Part shown: one piece after another, positions 1 to 43,617 of the stretch
Layout of the letters: each line of letters opens with the position of its first letter
How positions within the stretch are numbered: the stretch's first letter is position 1
Position numbers and translations under genes: made by a program
Source: Doris montereyensis
Lineage: Eukaryota > Mollusca > Gastropoda > Nudibranchia > Dorididae
Length of the DNA stretch: 64,000 nt
Reading direction: 5' to 3'
NCBI GenBank assembly: GCA_037039925.1
Contig: JAXRKP010001058.1
Span: 98,501-162,500 of the forward strand
The notes under the pieces: generated by a model
What the model saw: only the letters and a program-made list of their open reading frames with translations
Told to the model about the DNA's origin: nothing
Database searches by the model: none

Positions 1-111
1 CAGTTATCTTATTTTGGCAATCATTAAGTGATAATCACCAAATATTTCTGCTCCTCTGTTTACTCTTGCATTCAACTGTGAAAAAGGGAGCTGTTAACTA
101 TTATGTAGTCT

Positions 112-700
112 ATCTTTGACTTTTCACACCTGTCTTCATTTAGTCTTCAAGTATATTTGTGGATGTCTTTATGAGGAAAAAAGGTGTTGGCTATTTTCAT
201 GTTATTCTTTAGTCAAAAATCTATTAGTCTCTCTCCATTTGGAGTTGTTGTCTCTCCTTCTTTACCTATTACTCCTCCTGACGTTTCTACATTGTTGCCT
301 ACTCTAGCATTTAAATCTCCTAAAAGCATTAGTTCCTGTTTGGGTTTAAGATTCTCTGCAGCTATTTGTAAATTGTTTTCGAAGATATCTTTTTCTTCTT
401 TAGTTGCGATTTCGTTTGGTCCATTAGCTATTAATAATTTAATTTCTCTTCCTTTTGGGTTAATATTTACCTCTAATAGCTGTGGGCTTATGAATTTCCA
501 ACTTTTTAGTAGGTTTTCATATCTTTTATGCACGAGGATGCCTACTCCTGCTCTAGCTATCTTTGACATCTACTCCTGAGAAGATTAAAATATCTAACTA
601 ATTCTAACTCTTTTGCATTTATTGCCCTAACATTCCATGTTCCAAAAATAACAGTCCATATTTGTTTCCAAGTTCGTCTTCGAAAGATCAAGCCGGTTGT
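112..700 (-). mobile_element. Non-LTR retrotransposon fragment, endonuclease domain
   Basis: On the - strand, two overlapping frames encode pieces of an endonuclease/exonuclease/phosphatase domain of LINE type. GTWNVRAINAKELELVRYFN is the N-terminal strand. LMLLGDLNARVGNN contains the GDxNA motif. NNMKIANTFF..HKDIHKYT is the distal part. The frame is broken near 560-600 and again near 215, and no reverse transcriptase follows. It is a dead fragment near the start of the CDAN1 gene. Confidence 0.75.
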
Positions 701-799
701 ATTATGTTTATTTTTCTCTGAATCTGTTTGGTTTTGGATAAGCAGGGGATTAGCCAACTAGATAGATTGTGGGACTGCCACCTTGAGGCCCCCTATCAG

Positions 800-950
800 G
801 CCTTGTTATTTTCTGTCAGGGTTAACTCCCTTAGCCTTTAGTCATTCAAGACCAGCCTGCAAGGCAGCAGGTTGTTATTTTCTGTCAGGGTTAACTCCCT
901 TAGCTTTTGGTCAGCCGAGACCGGGATCATCCACTGCCCGGACAGAAGAA
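800..950. repeat. Direct duplication of about 37 bp
   Basis: TTATTTTCTGTCAGGGTTAA and flanks occur at about 805-842 and 873-910, separated by 30 bp. Nothing coding is visible. Confidence 0.6.
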
Positions 951-1186
951 ATAACTCACACAAATCACATATATTACGTCGATTTTTCATAGAAGTTGAT
1001 CTTTTAGTCAAGATCCCAAGAGCATCGACTTGACTGGCATTCACTGTACCCCTAGGGTTTTTATCTTTCCTGTTAAAGGAAGAATCTTAAAATTTATTTT
1101 GACCTTTATTGTATCATTTTATAATGATATTTAAAATCATATAATCATTAAAATTATTCCATTCTGTTGGGTTTCTCGTTTCCAGA

Positions 1187-32685
<31,499 letters not shown>

Positions 32686-33135
32686 CAAATTCATCCAGGA
32701 ACGTGGTGGACCGCACAATGCTCAAAGTTTTAACGCTGCTGTACTCGTCTACGTGTCAATGCAGGACGTGTAGCCCCGCCAGAGTTCTCTCCTTGTCCTG
32801 TCTCTAAAAATGAAGTTTGAAGAGTGGGGATGTGATAAACTTCTTCGTGATTTGAATACGGCTTTAGACGTGTGTGTGTGGTAGTGGTAGCTAGAAACGG
32901 CTCTTCCATTGAGTGGGAGTGGGATGGCTTGGAGTGCCAAAGCTGTGTGTGTTGGTTTTTATGTGTGTGTTTCTTGTGAATTTTCTTTTGGACGACTGAT
33001 GAAGGGTTAGATGAATTGAATGTTTACATAAATATTATATATACTTTTTGATAAAAAAACATTTTTTGAAGAAGATTGCATTTAAATGCTCTTTAAACCA
33101 AAGATAAAATAAATTATGTCGTCATAAAATCTGTT
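32686..33135 (+). other. CDAN1: CDAN1 3' UTR with polyadenylation signal
   Basis: AT-rich sequence follows the stop. An AATAAA hexamer lies at 33108-33113, so cleavage is expected near 33125-33140. No open frame of note. Confidence 0.6.
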
Positions 33136-33880
33136 GGCATTGTCTTTGATGGTTTGATCTCCACGTTTTAGTTGAGATGCCACTTCAAAAGTCATTGTTT
33201 TCAGAAATCTCAGTCTTAGATTAATCATCTTAGATTAATCATCTTAGATTAATTGATTATTTCAATATTTCATAATAGACTTGTAATGAACATAAGGAAC
33301 AAAATTGTATGTGCAGGGTTGCTATAGGACAAAGGTATTTTCTCAGTTTCCAGGTCACAATAACGTTTGCAAAATGTAAATTTGACTCAGGGGTCAAGGA
33401 CAATATCTCGCTGAAAGATAAAGATGCATTTGTAGTAGTTTGTATCCCTGTTCAACACAAGTGCAGGCTCACATAGTTCACATCTACCCCCCCCCCCCCG
33501 GCTATCCTTGCATGGAGAATTTGCCATTGTTTTTACTAGGACCTGTAAAAAAAGATTTACAAACAACGAGTGACGGAAATGTGGACTGCCGTCGATAGAG
33601 CAGTGATGGTTTTTAGTAATATTCATTGGTTGAATTTGAATGATGTATTATGAAGACGGCGGGAAGGGTTACTCATAGATGTTTTAGAAAGAAAACATTG
33701 CTTTACCTCCAGATTGCTCCGCATACGTATATTGTTTTGAAGCGCTATTATATCGCAGTGGTGATATATGGAATACTTTCTTCATTGATAGGTCAGAGGG
33801 TGTGGAAACTGAAGAGGCCAGTAGCATTCATTGTCGGAGATGAAATAAAGGACGAAATTGATTATTGAAACCAGCGACAC
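33136..33880. other. Intergenic sequence downstream of CDAN1
   Basis: Nothing coding was recognised. A C11 run at 33488 and an ACTTGTGC..TGTTGAACAGGGATAC segment resembling 23640-23680 are the only marks. Confidence 0.4.
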
Positions 33881-33884
33881 GTGC

Positions 33885-35480
33885 CACAATATCAGGCAGT
33901 CGGTGTGTCAGCCAGCAAGGTGGGGTGTAGTGCTACGGCCAGCAAGGTGGGGTGTAGTGCTACGGTCAGCAAGGTGGGGGTGAAGTGCTATCAAATCAAG
34001 CCAGTTGGTGCAAGGTGGGGTGTAGTGCTATCTCAGGCAGTTGGTGTGTCAGCCATCAAATCAGGCAGTGGGGTGTGTCAGCCAGCAAGGTGGGGTGTAG
34101 TGCTATCAAATCAGGCAGTTGGTGTGTCAGCCAGCAAGGTGGGGTGTAGTGCTATCCAAATCAGGCAGTCGGTGTGTCAGCCAGCAAGGTGGGGTGTAGT
34201 GCTATCCAAATCAGGCAGTCGGTGTGTCAGTCAGCCAGTCGGTGTGTCAGCCAGCAAGGTGGTGGTGCTATCCAAATCAGGCAGTTGGTGTGTCAGTCAG
34301 CAAGGTGGGGTGTAGTGCTATCAAATCAGTCAGCAAGGTGGGGTGTGTCAGTCAGCAAGGTGGGGTGTAGTGCTCAAATCAGGCAGTCAGTCAGCAAGGT
34401 GGGGTGTGTCAGTCAGGCAGTTGGTGTGTCAGCCAGCAAGGTGGGGTGTAGTGCTATCATATCAGGCAGTCGGTGTGTCAGCCAGCAAGGTGGGGTGTAG
34501 TGCTATCAAATCAGGCAGTTGGTGTGTCAGCCAGCAAGGTGGGGTGTAGTGCTATCAGTGCTAGCAAATCAGGCAGTCGGTGTGTCAGGCAAGTGGGGTG
34601 GTGTGTCAGCCAGCAAGGTGGGGTGTAGTGCTATCAAATCAGGCAGTCAGCAAGGTGGTGTGTCAGCCAGCAAGGTGGGGTGTAGTGCTATCAAATCAGG
34701 CAAGATCGGTGTGTCAGCCAGCAAGGTGGGGTGTAGTGGGTGGGTGTAGGTGGGGGTGTAGTGCTAGCAAATCAGGCAGTTGGTGTGTCAGTCAGCAAGG
34801 TGGGGTGTAGTGCTATCAAATCAGGCAGTCAGCCAGCAAGGTGGGGTGTAGTCAGTCAGCAAGGTGGGGTGTAGTGCTGTCAGCCAGCAAGGTGGGTGTA
34901 CGGCCAGCAAGGTGGGGTGTGTGTGCTCGGTGTGTCGGCCAGGAAGGTGGGGTGTAGTGCTAGCATATCAGCAAGGTGGGGTGTGTCAGTCAGCAAGGTG
35001 GGGTGTAGTGCTACGGCCATATCAGGCAGTCGGTGTGTCTACGGCCAGCAGTCAGCAAGGTACTGTGCGGCCAGCAAGGTGGGGGGGTGTAGTGCTATCA
35101 AATCAGGCAGTTGGTGTGTCAGGTCAGCAAGGTGGGGTGTAGTGCTATCAAATCAGGCAGTTGGTGTGTCAGTCAACAAGGTGGGGTGTAGTGCTAGCAA
35201 GGTGGGGTGTAAGTCAGGCAGTTGGTGTGTCAGCCTATCAAATCAGGCAGTTGGTGTGTCAGCCAGCAAGGTGGGATTTTTAGCAAATTTTTTCAGCCCT
35301 TTGATATTTATTACTTCAAGGTTTGGTGCTACGGCCAGCAAGGTTGTTGTGATTTGATTTCCTTTGCAAATCAGGCAGTTGGTGTGTCAGAATGAGGTGG
35401 GGTTGTGCTAGATCAAGTTGGTGTGTCAGGAAACAGTTTGACAGTTTTGTGTGATGGGGTTTGGTATGCAGTTGGTGTGT
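33885..35480. repeat. GC-richer minisatellite, unit about 49 bp, 1.6 kb
   Basis: Irregular units of TCAGGCAGTTGGTGTGTCAG plus CCAGCAAGGTGGGGTGTAGT plus GCTATCAAA, with frequent truncated units. Long + frames rich in GVSASKVGCS are by-products. Confidence 0.93.
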
Positions 35481-36640
35481 CCAAGATGGGGTGTAGTTTC
35501 TACCTCATGATACTACAGAGTTTGATGTAGATATAAAGGCATTAGTTTAAATTTTTCCTCCTTTGAATTTAATTTTTTCCTCCTTTGATATTTATTACTT
35601 TGTTTGTTGTGATTTGATTTGTGTCAGGAATAATAAAAATTTACACTTTTACTACCTCTGATACTGTGTCAGGGGGGGGGGGGTGATTCTGACCAGTGGT
35701 AGTGGTAAGTTCTTCTTTCCTTTCACCCTTTCACACGTCTTACCAAGTTTTTATCCTCTTAATTCATCCTGGGATCGCTGCATGTGTATACTCAAACCAA
35801 GGTTTGGGTTTCGATGCTTCACTATGCCAAGCCCTTAACGGTCGCCAATGCCAGGACCTCTACGTTTTTCCCTTTCACTTTTTTACCTGCGGTATCTTTC
35901 ATCTTGCTAGTAGCTGGGGTAAATTTTTATTCTGGGGGGCAGTGTGGGGGAACGTTTGCAGACTCTACAACTAAAAATCTATCGACTTTTTTGTCTCATG
36001 GTCTTTATAAAGTTTGACTCGTTTAATGTATTTACATATTGTGTCCTTGTTTCCTTTATGATAACAGTTTTGTTTTAAGTGGTAAAGTAGAAGAAATTAT
36101 TCAAGTTCTTAGTAGCCTGTGTGTTTCCTAGATGTTGTGTTGTTTTATCGGGTATTCGTTCATTTTATCTCGTATTTTGGCGGGTGGAGGTCGCTACTGG
36201 TAGGTCCTACTTCCTGTTTCACTTTCATTTATTTTACGATCAACGTTTCATTTTTTCTATTGTTGGAAAAATAAGCTCATTGAATTTGGATCTGAATTAT
36301 CAATGTTATGGAAATCATTTTAAACCTCAACAGTGTTCGGAGAGCCGGATGATATTTATATTACTGCTTTGTGTGATGGGTTGTCTTTCATGACTGATTT
36401 TTCTTGTGTGTGTGCATGTGTCAATTCGGCTTTCAGCTTATCTTATAGATTTAATTTTATGACATACTCACCACAAATGTGTGTTGTTTGATAATTAACG
36501 TGAATGTAAATATAAGTTTGCTTGTCTTCCACTGTGTAGTTTGTCAATTTTTAAAGATTTTTTGTGCAACTGCCTTTGTGTCTGAGACACTCTAGTCTAT
36601 TTTTAGCATTTATTGATTATTGATACGGATTGATTTATAC
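35481..36640. other. Intergenic, with family C pieces
   Basis: Family C fragments in + orientation at about 35695-35790, 35870-35935 and 36185-36230. No gene recognised. Confidence 0.4.
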
Positions 36641-36649
36641 AAAAATAAA

Positions 36650-36790
36650 TTAGGAAATTTCATGGATAAAATTGATTTATACAAATGTAATAAAGGAAAT
36701 TTCATGGATAAAATTGATTTATACAAAAGTAATAAAGGAAATTTCATGGATAAAGTTGATTTATACAAAAGTAATAAAGGAAATTTAAAA
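36650..36790. repeat. 42-bp minisatellite
   Basis: Four units of GATAAAATTGATTTATACAA plus AAGTAATAAAGGAAATTTCA; 42 bp keeps a 14-residue period in frame. Confidence 0.9.
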
Positions 36791-38499
36791 CCTACGAAAG
36801 TTGCGAGTTGTTTCTTTTGGTTGTTTGGGTTTTTCTTGTGGTTATTTTTTTGTTTTCTTTCTTCTGTGACTTTGACGTACAGTCTTGTGCAGGGCATGGC
36901 GTTGAAAACCTGCACCTCTTAGTTTCTTGTGCCTGCCAGTTAGGTCACGTTGACCGAGGTCAGCTACCGGTCAGAAGGCAACGTTGAAAGCCTTATCTGT
37001 CCGCAGTTGCGGAAATACCAATTAAATGACCATAGTATATTGTTCTGTTTTCACCATATTTAATAGTCTGAATGTCATAAGCGTGTGGTTACCAAGTGTG
37101 AACTGAGTACTTTTCCATTGTGCGCAAAAATTATACACAAGACACCATTCATTATTACACAAGAAGTATTCAAAGTTGGTCTAGGAAAATTGAAACTAAT
37201 TGCGGACGATATGAATCTTCAAAATCTTGAAAACCGAACTTGCAATAATTACCAAACTGGCAAAAACTCATCTCACTACATTTTTAAACCTGATGACGAA
37301 AACACATTGGAGCTTTCATTTGAAATGACGAAGCTAGCTCTGTTCAACTTACAAGCACTGCGATATAAGCCACCTTGAGAGACACATAGCGAGAGAGAGA
37401 GAGAGAGAAAGAGCCACAGAGAGAGAGGGAGGGAGGGAGAGAAAGAGAGGGACAGACAGACATAGTAGTACATGCGACATACATTGTTTAGCTTTCGATC
37501 GAGTAATATAGTATTATCAAAATTGACTCATATTATGCATAATATTATATTCGTACTGAGTACCCATTCACACATTAGGCAATACTAAGCAAGTGTATGT
37601 GCGTGTGGTGTATGTCTGTGTGTGAGAGACAGACAGAACGATAGTACTTGCGATATGCATTGTTTTAGATCGACAATAATAGTATTATCAAAGTTGCCTC
37701 GAATGCTTAATATTATTTTCGCACTGAGTATCCATTCGCAATATTAAGCATGTGTAGGTGTGTGTGTGTGTGAGAGAGAGAGAGAAATACTATTATAGGG
37801 CAGGGTACATTTTTTAGCTAGCTATTGATTGATATTATAGAATTTGCCCAATGCTATTTGTACTCTAGACGTTTTTAAACATGCAAATAATTGTAATTGA
37901 CTTCATGTATTCAACAGAAAGAAGGTAAACCGTTGATTCTATTGTCGAAAATGGTTGACTCGAACATGCATGTCATATTGTCATGTCGGAAAATGGGAAG
38001 GACTGAACAAATAAATAAACCTGTATTTCATGTTGGAAAAAATGGGTGGGGTTCGAAAACAATTCATAACTCCAGAATTGATGATGACACCTAAATGAAT
38101 TTAACACAGGCTGATAGAGGAATCTTTGCTCTTGCAATTAGATTTTGTTTGATGGCTGTATAAAGTTCTGTTTTTTTATAATAAGACACTAATTGCTGAT
38201 AAAGCCTACTCAGTTTTTAAAATATACCCACTCCCCAAAAGGTACACTACACAAAAGCCACAAATGATAGGAGTACTGGATTTTCACAAACACAAGAGCA
38301 GATGTTAAGCAATTGAGTTGGAAAAATACTAAGCCGAAAAAGGGTTTTATGCCTTAATTAGAAAAGGTAGAAGTTGTGCAATTTTTGGCGCATTTCGGTA
38401 GCGGTGACGATCATTACCCAAGGGACCCATTGTCAGACGGCCGTGCGCGGTAATTTATTGCCTGCAGCTGACTACAACTAAGAGGTCGGGTTTTGTGTT
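36791..38499. other. Intergenic, no gene recognised
   Basis: Contains GA-rich tracts (37386-37455, 37770-37790) and a 97-codon + frame at 37085-37378 with no recognisable motif or splice context. Two loosely similar blocks (about 37490-37600 and 37660-37780, each with GAGTA..ATTATC..ATTCGCA/CACA) suggest an old duplication. Confidence 0.4.
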
Positions 38500-38924
38500 A
38501 GAGTTCGACGCTGTCTGGGATACAGACTATAAATCTATATTTATTTTTTTTATCTTTATCTTCTTTAAAAAATAAATAAATTGTGAAATGAATTTATATG
38601 TTGAAAATGTTTTTGGGACAACGCCCAACAAAAAATTAACTCTGAAAATGCAAGAACACAAACCAGGAACATCCTCAAATATTTATTATTTCTTTTATTA
38701 TTATCACCACTTCAATTTTGGAGTTGTTTACACAATCATCAATGAATCATCCAGTCTGATCCTTAGAACCAAAAGATTTTTTAATATTATACATATATAT
38801 ATATGTAAAATAAAACGAAAAAGATATGAAAAATGATTCCATGAGGAAAAAAGGACATGCAAGCACATAAATTAAAATTTTGTTTCATAATATTAATATT
38901 TTAATTAATACGTGGTAATTTCAC

Positions 38925-39190
38925 ATTCAAAATACAGCGATGTGCACACAATACAGATTTTATTTCACATTCAAAATACAGCGATGTGTACAATACAGAT
39001 TTTATTTCACATTCAAAAAATGTGCACACATACAGATTTTATTTCACATTCAAAATACAGCGATGTGCACACAATACAGATTTGATTTCACATTCAAAAT
39101 ACAGCGATGTGCACACAATACAGATTTGATTTCACATTCAAAATACAGCGCACACAATGTGCACATAATACAGATTTTATTTCACAGTTA
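38925..39190. repeat. 44-bp minisatellite
   Basis: Six units of CACATTCAAAATACAGCGAT plus GTGCACACAATACAGATTTT. Confidence 0.92.
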
Positions 39191-39405
39191 TCACTGATGG
39201 TTGTCTCCAGTATACCAACGATTTCGTTTCTCACATTAGCGGTAATGACGGTAATAACGGCACTAGCCTAGCACTGTTCAGCACTAACGGTTATGTCGGT
39301 ATAATTCACAAAACACATGATGTACAAACGATCACGGCATAACTTGTTTTTTTCTCCCGATTTCATCACAGTAGTCACAGTCGTTCCATCTCCTTCATCA
39401 CATCT

Positions 39406-39440
<35 letters not shown>

Positions 39441-39448
39441 CAACAGCG
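39406..39448. repeat. CAG/CAA trinucleotide tract
   Basis: About nine CAG followed by CAA units. It lies in the presumed RIN 3' flank, where it would be CTG in the RNA. Confidence 0.85.
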
Positions 39449-40884
39449 TTTCTGATTTAAAAACTCAAGTTGCCTAACCACAGTTATAATCACAATAATT
39501 ATATAAAAACAATCTGTACGATTTGATTAAAAATATGAAAGGAATAAAAAAGATGAAGAAAGAAATAAAACTGGTAATTTTTAATTTACTGCACAAAGAG
39601 AAAGTGTAACAATTGTATACCACCGACCGGTATTTTACTTATCAAAGGGGAGGGGGGGGGGAGAGTCAACATTTAAAAATATTCACTCATTTTTTATAAC
39701 ATAGCATGATAATCGTATTAAGGAAAACTTAAAAAAAAATTAATAGCTTAAAAAAACCCGAAATAAAAAATATTTGTTATACCAGAAAAGCTGAAGGAAA
39801 TACATAAAATCAACTGCATTTCACTGAAGCTTTCCATTTTAGTTTTAGTTTTTTTGCGAATACTATTAATGCCTTCATAATAAGTATAAGTGGTCATCGC
39901 TACAGAGAAATACAAATGGAAAAGGACTCAGTCACTAGTCACAAATGCATACACACACACACACACACACACACCCTAAACTATATTCTTCATCTTCACC
40001 ATCCTCATTTGTTACAGTTAAGTATTTTTAAAACACAAAAGGACATTAAATGGAAAGAACAATAAAAAACAAAAAAAACCCAAAAAGATGAAAATTATTT
40101 CATGAGGCCTGGGAGATCTGATTGAAATAACAAAATAACATCATTTCATCTTCCAATCCCGTAATAATAATAATAACAATAATAAAAGTAATAAATAAAT
40201 ACAATAACAATAATAAAAATAATAACAAGGAATTTCTTGAGCACCTCTCGTCTAGCTAAATGCTTGATGATGCTTTACAATTTAAAGTCAGTAAGTTCAG
40301 TTTGAACTTAACTACAATTTGACAGCTTACAAACTTACAAAATTGCTTTTGAATATCATCTGTAGTAACTTTCAAACTTTGTTCAGTGCGGCAAAGCTCA
40401 GCAGTTAGCATTTCAATTTTTTTAAAACTATTTAACTTAAAGTTAAACTATTCACAAATATGACTAATATGAAACACAAAACAAAAAGCCAACGTAAAAT
40501 CTAGGTCAATGAATGAGAGAGACATGAATGGACGCTGTCTTCGTCTTATTCTCGTATGCTGATGGCTCATTGGCTGCCTCATTTCAAACAAATTTTTCTT
40601 CCTTTCATATCACTTCTTTCAGTTCTTTGCAAAAAGGCAATGATAGATTTTGAAACTTATGACATATGCTGTTATTAGTGTTATTCATCACGACTGTTGT
40701 CTCTTTCTTTGGTACGAAATTTTGTCACAGGATAAAAATGTCAACAACAGATGTCATTAAACATGACAATGACAGACATACTCAAAAGATGGCGTGAAAT
40801 TAATTCATTTTTTTTCTTTCTAAAGCATCGTCTCATGGATACAAATTGCAACAAAACACTTCACTGGGTTTTTTCTTCCTAATA

Positions 40885-41037
40885 CAGTAGTCGCTGCATA
40901 AACGCACACTTCACACTCTGAATAAACACACGCCTACATCTGCCCACCAAATTATTACTACATAATAAAATTGTTTTTTTATAAACACACGGTATGCATA
41001 AAAACACGTTTTTTCCTTGTTCGTCCAGCGACTACTG
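40885..41037. mobile_element. Short pogo/Tigger-like MITE, TA-flanked
   Basis: Left end CAGTAGTCGCTG and right end CAGCGACTACTG are a perfect 12-bp inverted pair, flanked by TA on both sides (40883-40884, 41038-41039). At 153 bp it is a second, smaller relative of the element at 15813. Confidence 0.8.
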
Positions 41038-41289
41038 TAACTGTAACCGGCATGACAATGAGATATCGTTTGACGTCTTATGGAAGAATGCTCTTGATGC
41101 CGATTTTCTTTCACGGGTTTGTGTTTAATTTCAAACAGAGAGAGAGAGAGACAAAAGAAGACGGCGTTGATATATTTGGTTATAGCTTTTCATGGCCTCT
41201 TTTTCCCTTAGAATAGTGAATAGTATAGTCTTTGTATGAGTCGGAACAAACAAACACAAAAAAGAATGGAAAGGATTTTGTTTGAATTT

Positions 41290-41400
41290 AGCACATCCAC
41301 ACTATGTGGTGATCTCAGTCAGAGTGAAATGGCAAGAAGAAGAAAGACATGAGAAAGAGAATGAAAGGAAAAGAAGTAGGACATATCAGCAACAGCCAAC
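41290..41400 (-). repeat. Family C repeat, - orientation
   Basis: ATGTGGTGATCTCAGTCAGA, ATGAAAGGAAAAGAAGTAGG. Further - copies lie near 42530, 52940, 53772, 58215 and 63843. Confidence 0.6.
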
Positions 41401-41582
41401 AAAAGGAAAGGAATACGTAGTAGTATAATTTGTCATTTATAATTTAGTTTCTATCTCTCCCACAATCATTGTTTTTTTATCACTTTAATTATAACAGAAC
41501 TTTTGTTTTTTTTATCACTTTAACTATAACAAAACTTTTGTTTTTTTCCATTGAAATTTACCCTGTCCATCATATCGACAGT

Positions 41583-41780
41583 GAAAGTGGCAAACCTTGT
41601 ACGTCTACACATACGTGGCAAACGTTGTACGTCTATACGTATGTGGCAAACCTTGTACATCTACACGTACGTGGCAAACCTTGTACGTTTACACGTACAT
41701 GGCAAACGTTGTATGTTTACACGTACATGGCAAACGTTGTACGTCTACACATACGTGGCAAACCTTGTACGTCTAAATTT
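41583..41780. repeat. 28-bp minisatellite
   Basis: Seven units of TGGCAAACCTTGTACGTCTA plus CACATACG. Frames stay open with 28-residue period. Confidence 0.9.
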
Positions 41781-41894
41781 AGTAACACTTTTCTCTCTTG
41801 CTTTTTTAAACATTAGGAAGCCCCTATACTTCATATGGTTAGGATTCCGTGGCACGAGAACCAATAGAAACCCGTATAATAACCAATAGAAACC

Positions 41895-42435
41895 TATTGG
41901 GTCTATAATAAGCAATCCGTGTGTCCCTATTGGGTCTATGAGCAAACCGTGTGTCCCTATTGGGTCTAGTCTTTGACACTTGCAATCCGTGTGTGGGTGT
42001 CCCTTGCAACCCGTGTGTCCCTATTGGGTCTAGTCTTTGACACTTGCAAACCGTGTGTCCCTATTGGGTCTAGTCTTTGACACTTGCAAACCGTGTGTCC
42101 CTATTGGGTCTAGTCTTTGACACTTGCAAACCGTGTGTCCCTATTGGGTCTAGTCTTTGACACTTGCAAACCGTGTGTCCCTATTGGGTCTAGTCTTGAC
42201 ACTTGCAAAACCGTGTGTCCCTATTGGGTCTAGTCTTTGACACTTGCAAACCGTGTGTCCCTATTGGGTCTAGTCTTTGACACTTGCAAATCTAGTCTTT
42301 GACAAAACCGTGTGTCCCTATTGGGTCTAGTCTTTGTCCCTGACACTTGCAAACCGTGTGTCCCTATTGGGTCTAGTCTTTGACACTTGCAATCCGTGTG
42401 TCCCTATTGGGTCTAACACTTGCAAACCGTGTGTG
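41895..42435. repeat. 40-bp minisatellite
   Basis: About 12 units of CCGTGTGTCCCTATTGGGTC plus TAGTCTTTGACACTTGCAAA. Confidence 0.93.
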
Positions 42436-43459
42436 TCTGTGAAAATAGATTGCAGCATCGTTTTCTTCGGTTTTCTCAAAAAATCCAAAAGACTTACACT
42501 ACACAGCTTGCGATTTTCACCGTCAATATGCAGTAATGCGGTGATGTGAGTGAATTCAGAGGAAACAGTGAGATGGAAAACTGAACTGAAATAGTGAAAG
42601 GAAAACCTACAGCGCCGAATAAAACAAAGCAAAAAAACAAAAGTGAACAGATGCCACACCGTCTCAATTCCTTCAGTTGATTATCAAAATATTTCTTTCA
42701 ACATAAAAAATTTAAATGCAAACCAATAACCTGTAAGCTAATAATAATATACATGTACATATATTATGTTAAATATTATTAAAAAAATCATGATATGATT
42801 CTACAGTCAAGGTAACTCGTATGTATGTAAATTTTCATTCATAAATGGCACAGTTCTCAAAAAAAATTCAATATAAGAAGCAATAACAAACAAAAAATGC
42901 AACAACTTATAACTTATATTATCATCATTCACTCAAACAAAAAACACAAAACAAACTAAAATAAACCAAAACATTTATCCAAAAGAAAAATGTGATACTG
43001 GGAAATAATAGCGTGTGTGAGAAAGAAAAAAACTCAGAAAAAAATAAAGAATTCAAACCACAATATTATAATTCTTAAGCGGATGCATGAAAGACATATT
43101 TGTAATGAGTTTTTGTTGTTGCTGTCTCTCCTTGTTTGCTGAGTAAAACAAGGCTGACAAGTGAAGAGTAATAAGTAATTAATGTCATAGTATTGGTATG
43201 GGTGGAAGGGTCACGGGGATGGCACATACGTCAGACTCGAAATTCCTTTGATGGATGAGAACGATGTCACAGCGAGACGCTTGACAATTCGTTTTTTTTT
43301 AAAATAATTTTTAAATATCATGTTTCTTGCATTATGACTTAAATGTCACACTGTCTTGGATTCATGTTAAATCTTACACGATTCTGAGGCCTGGTATTAA
43401 TTTTGTCAACGTTATGATTTGTACAAACTAAAGATTTAGTAACTTGGGTAGGATTAACA

Positions 43460-43617
43460 TCATGCTGCCCATTTTCTCCTTTTCTTATTGCAATGATGTC
43501 CAAGTCTAAGTCGGACGATCCTAAAGAAAACGGAGATAACCTTGTTCTCATCATGTCGCAAGGGGTCAGATGTTTCTTCCTGCTTTGCGCCAAACTCTGG
43601 AGCATCGTATTTAAATT
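43460..43617 (-). CDS. RIN: Probable RIN last coding exon (atypical C-terminus)
   Basis: The acceptor CCAAGCAG precedes 43617 and the phase fits the previous exon exactly. The frame reads EFKYDAPEFGAKQEETSDPL, RHDENKVISVFFRIVRLRLG and HHCNKKRRKWAA and stops at 43460-43462. It could supply the last RA strand (VISVFFRIV), but I do not recognise the sequence, and a basic tail of this type is not typical of vertebrate RINs. A different frame is also open here for 88 codons. Confidence 0.45.

Larger units (their letters stand above)
38500..43459 (-). other. Presumed RIN 3' UTR and flank
   Basis: About 5 kb of AT-rich DNA follows the proposed stop. It holds two minisatellites, a small MITE and CAG, CA and GA tracts, but no convincing coding frame. 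Several TTTATT motifs (AATAAA on the - strand) occur, so the UTR end cannot be placed. Confidence 0.3.

Noticed and set aside
33881..35357. Frames with GVSASKVGCSA repeats
   Set aside because: Products of the 49-bp minisatellite with frequent frame changes.
37085..37378. 97-codon + frame in the intergenic region
   Set aside because: No recognisable family or motif and no supporting splice or promoter signal; length is within chance for AT-rich DNA.
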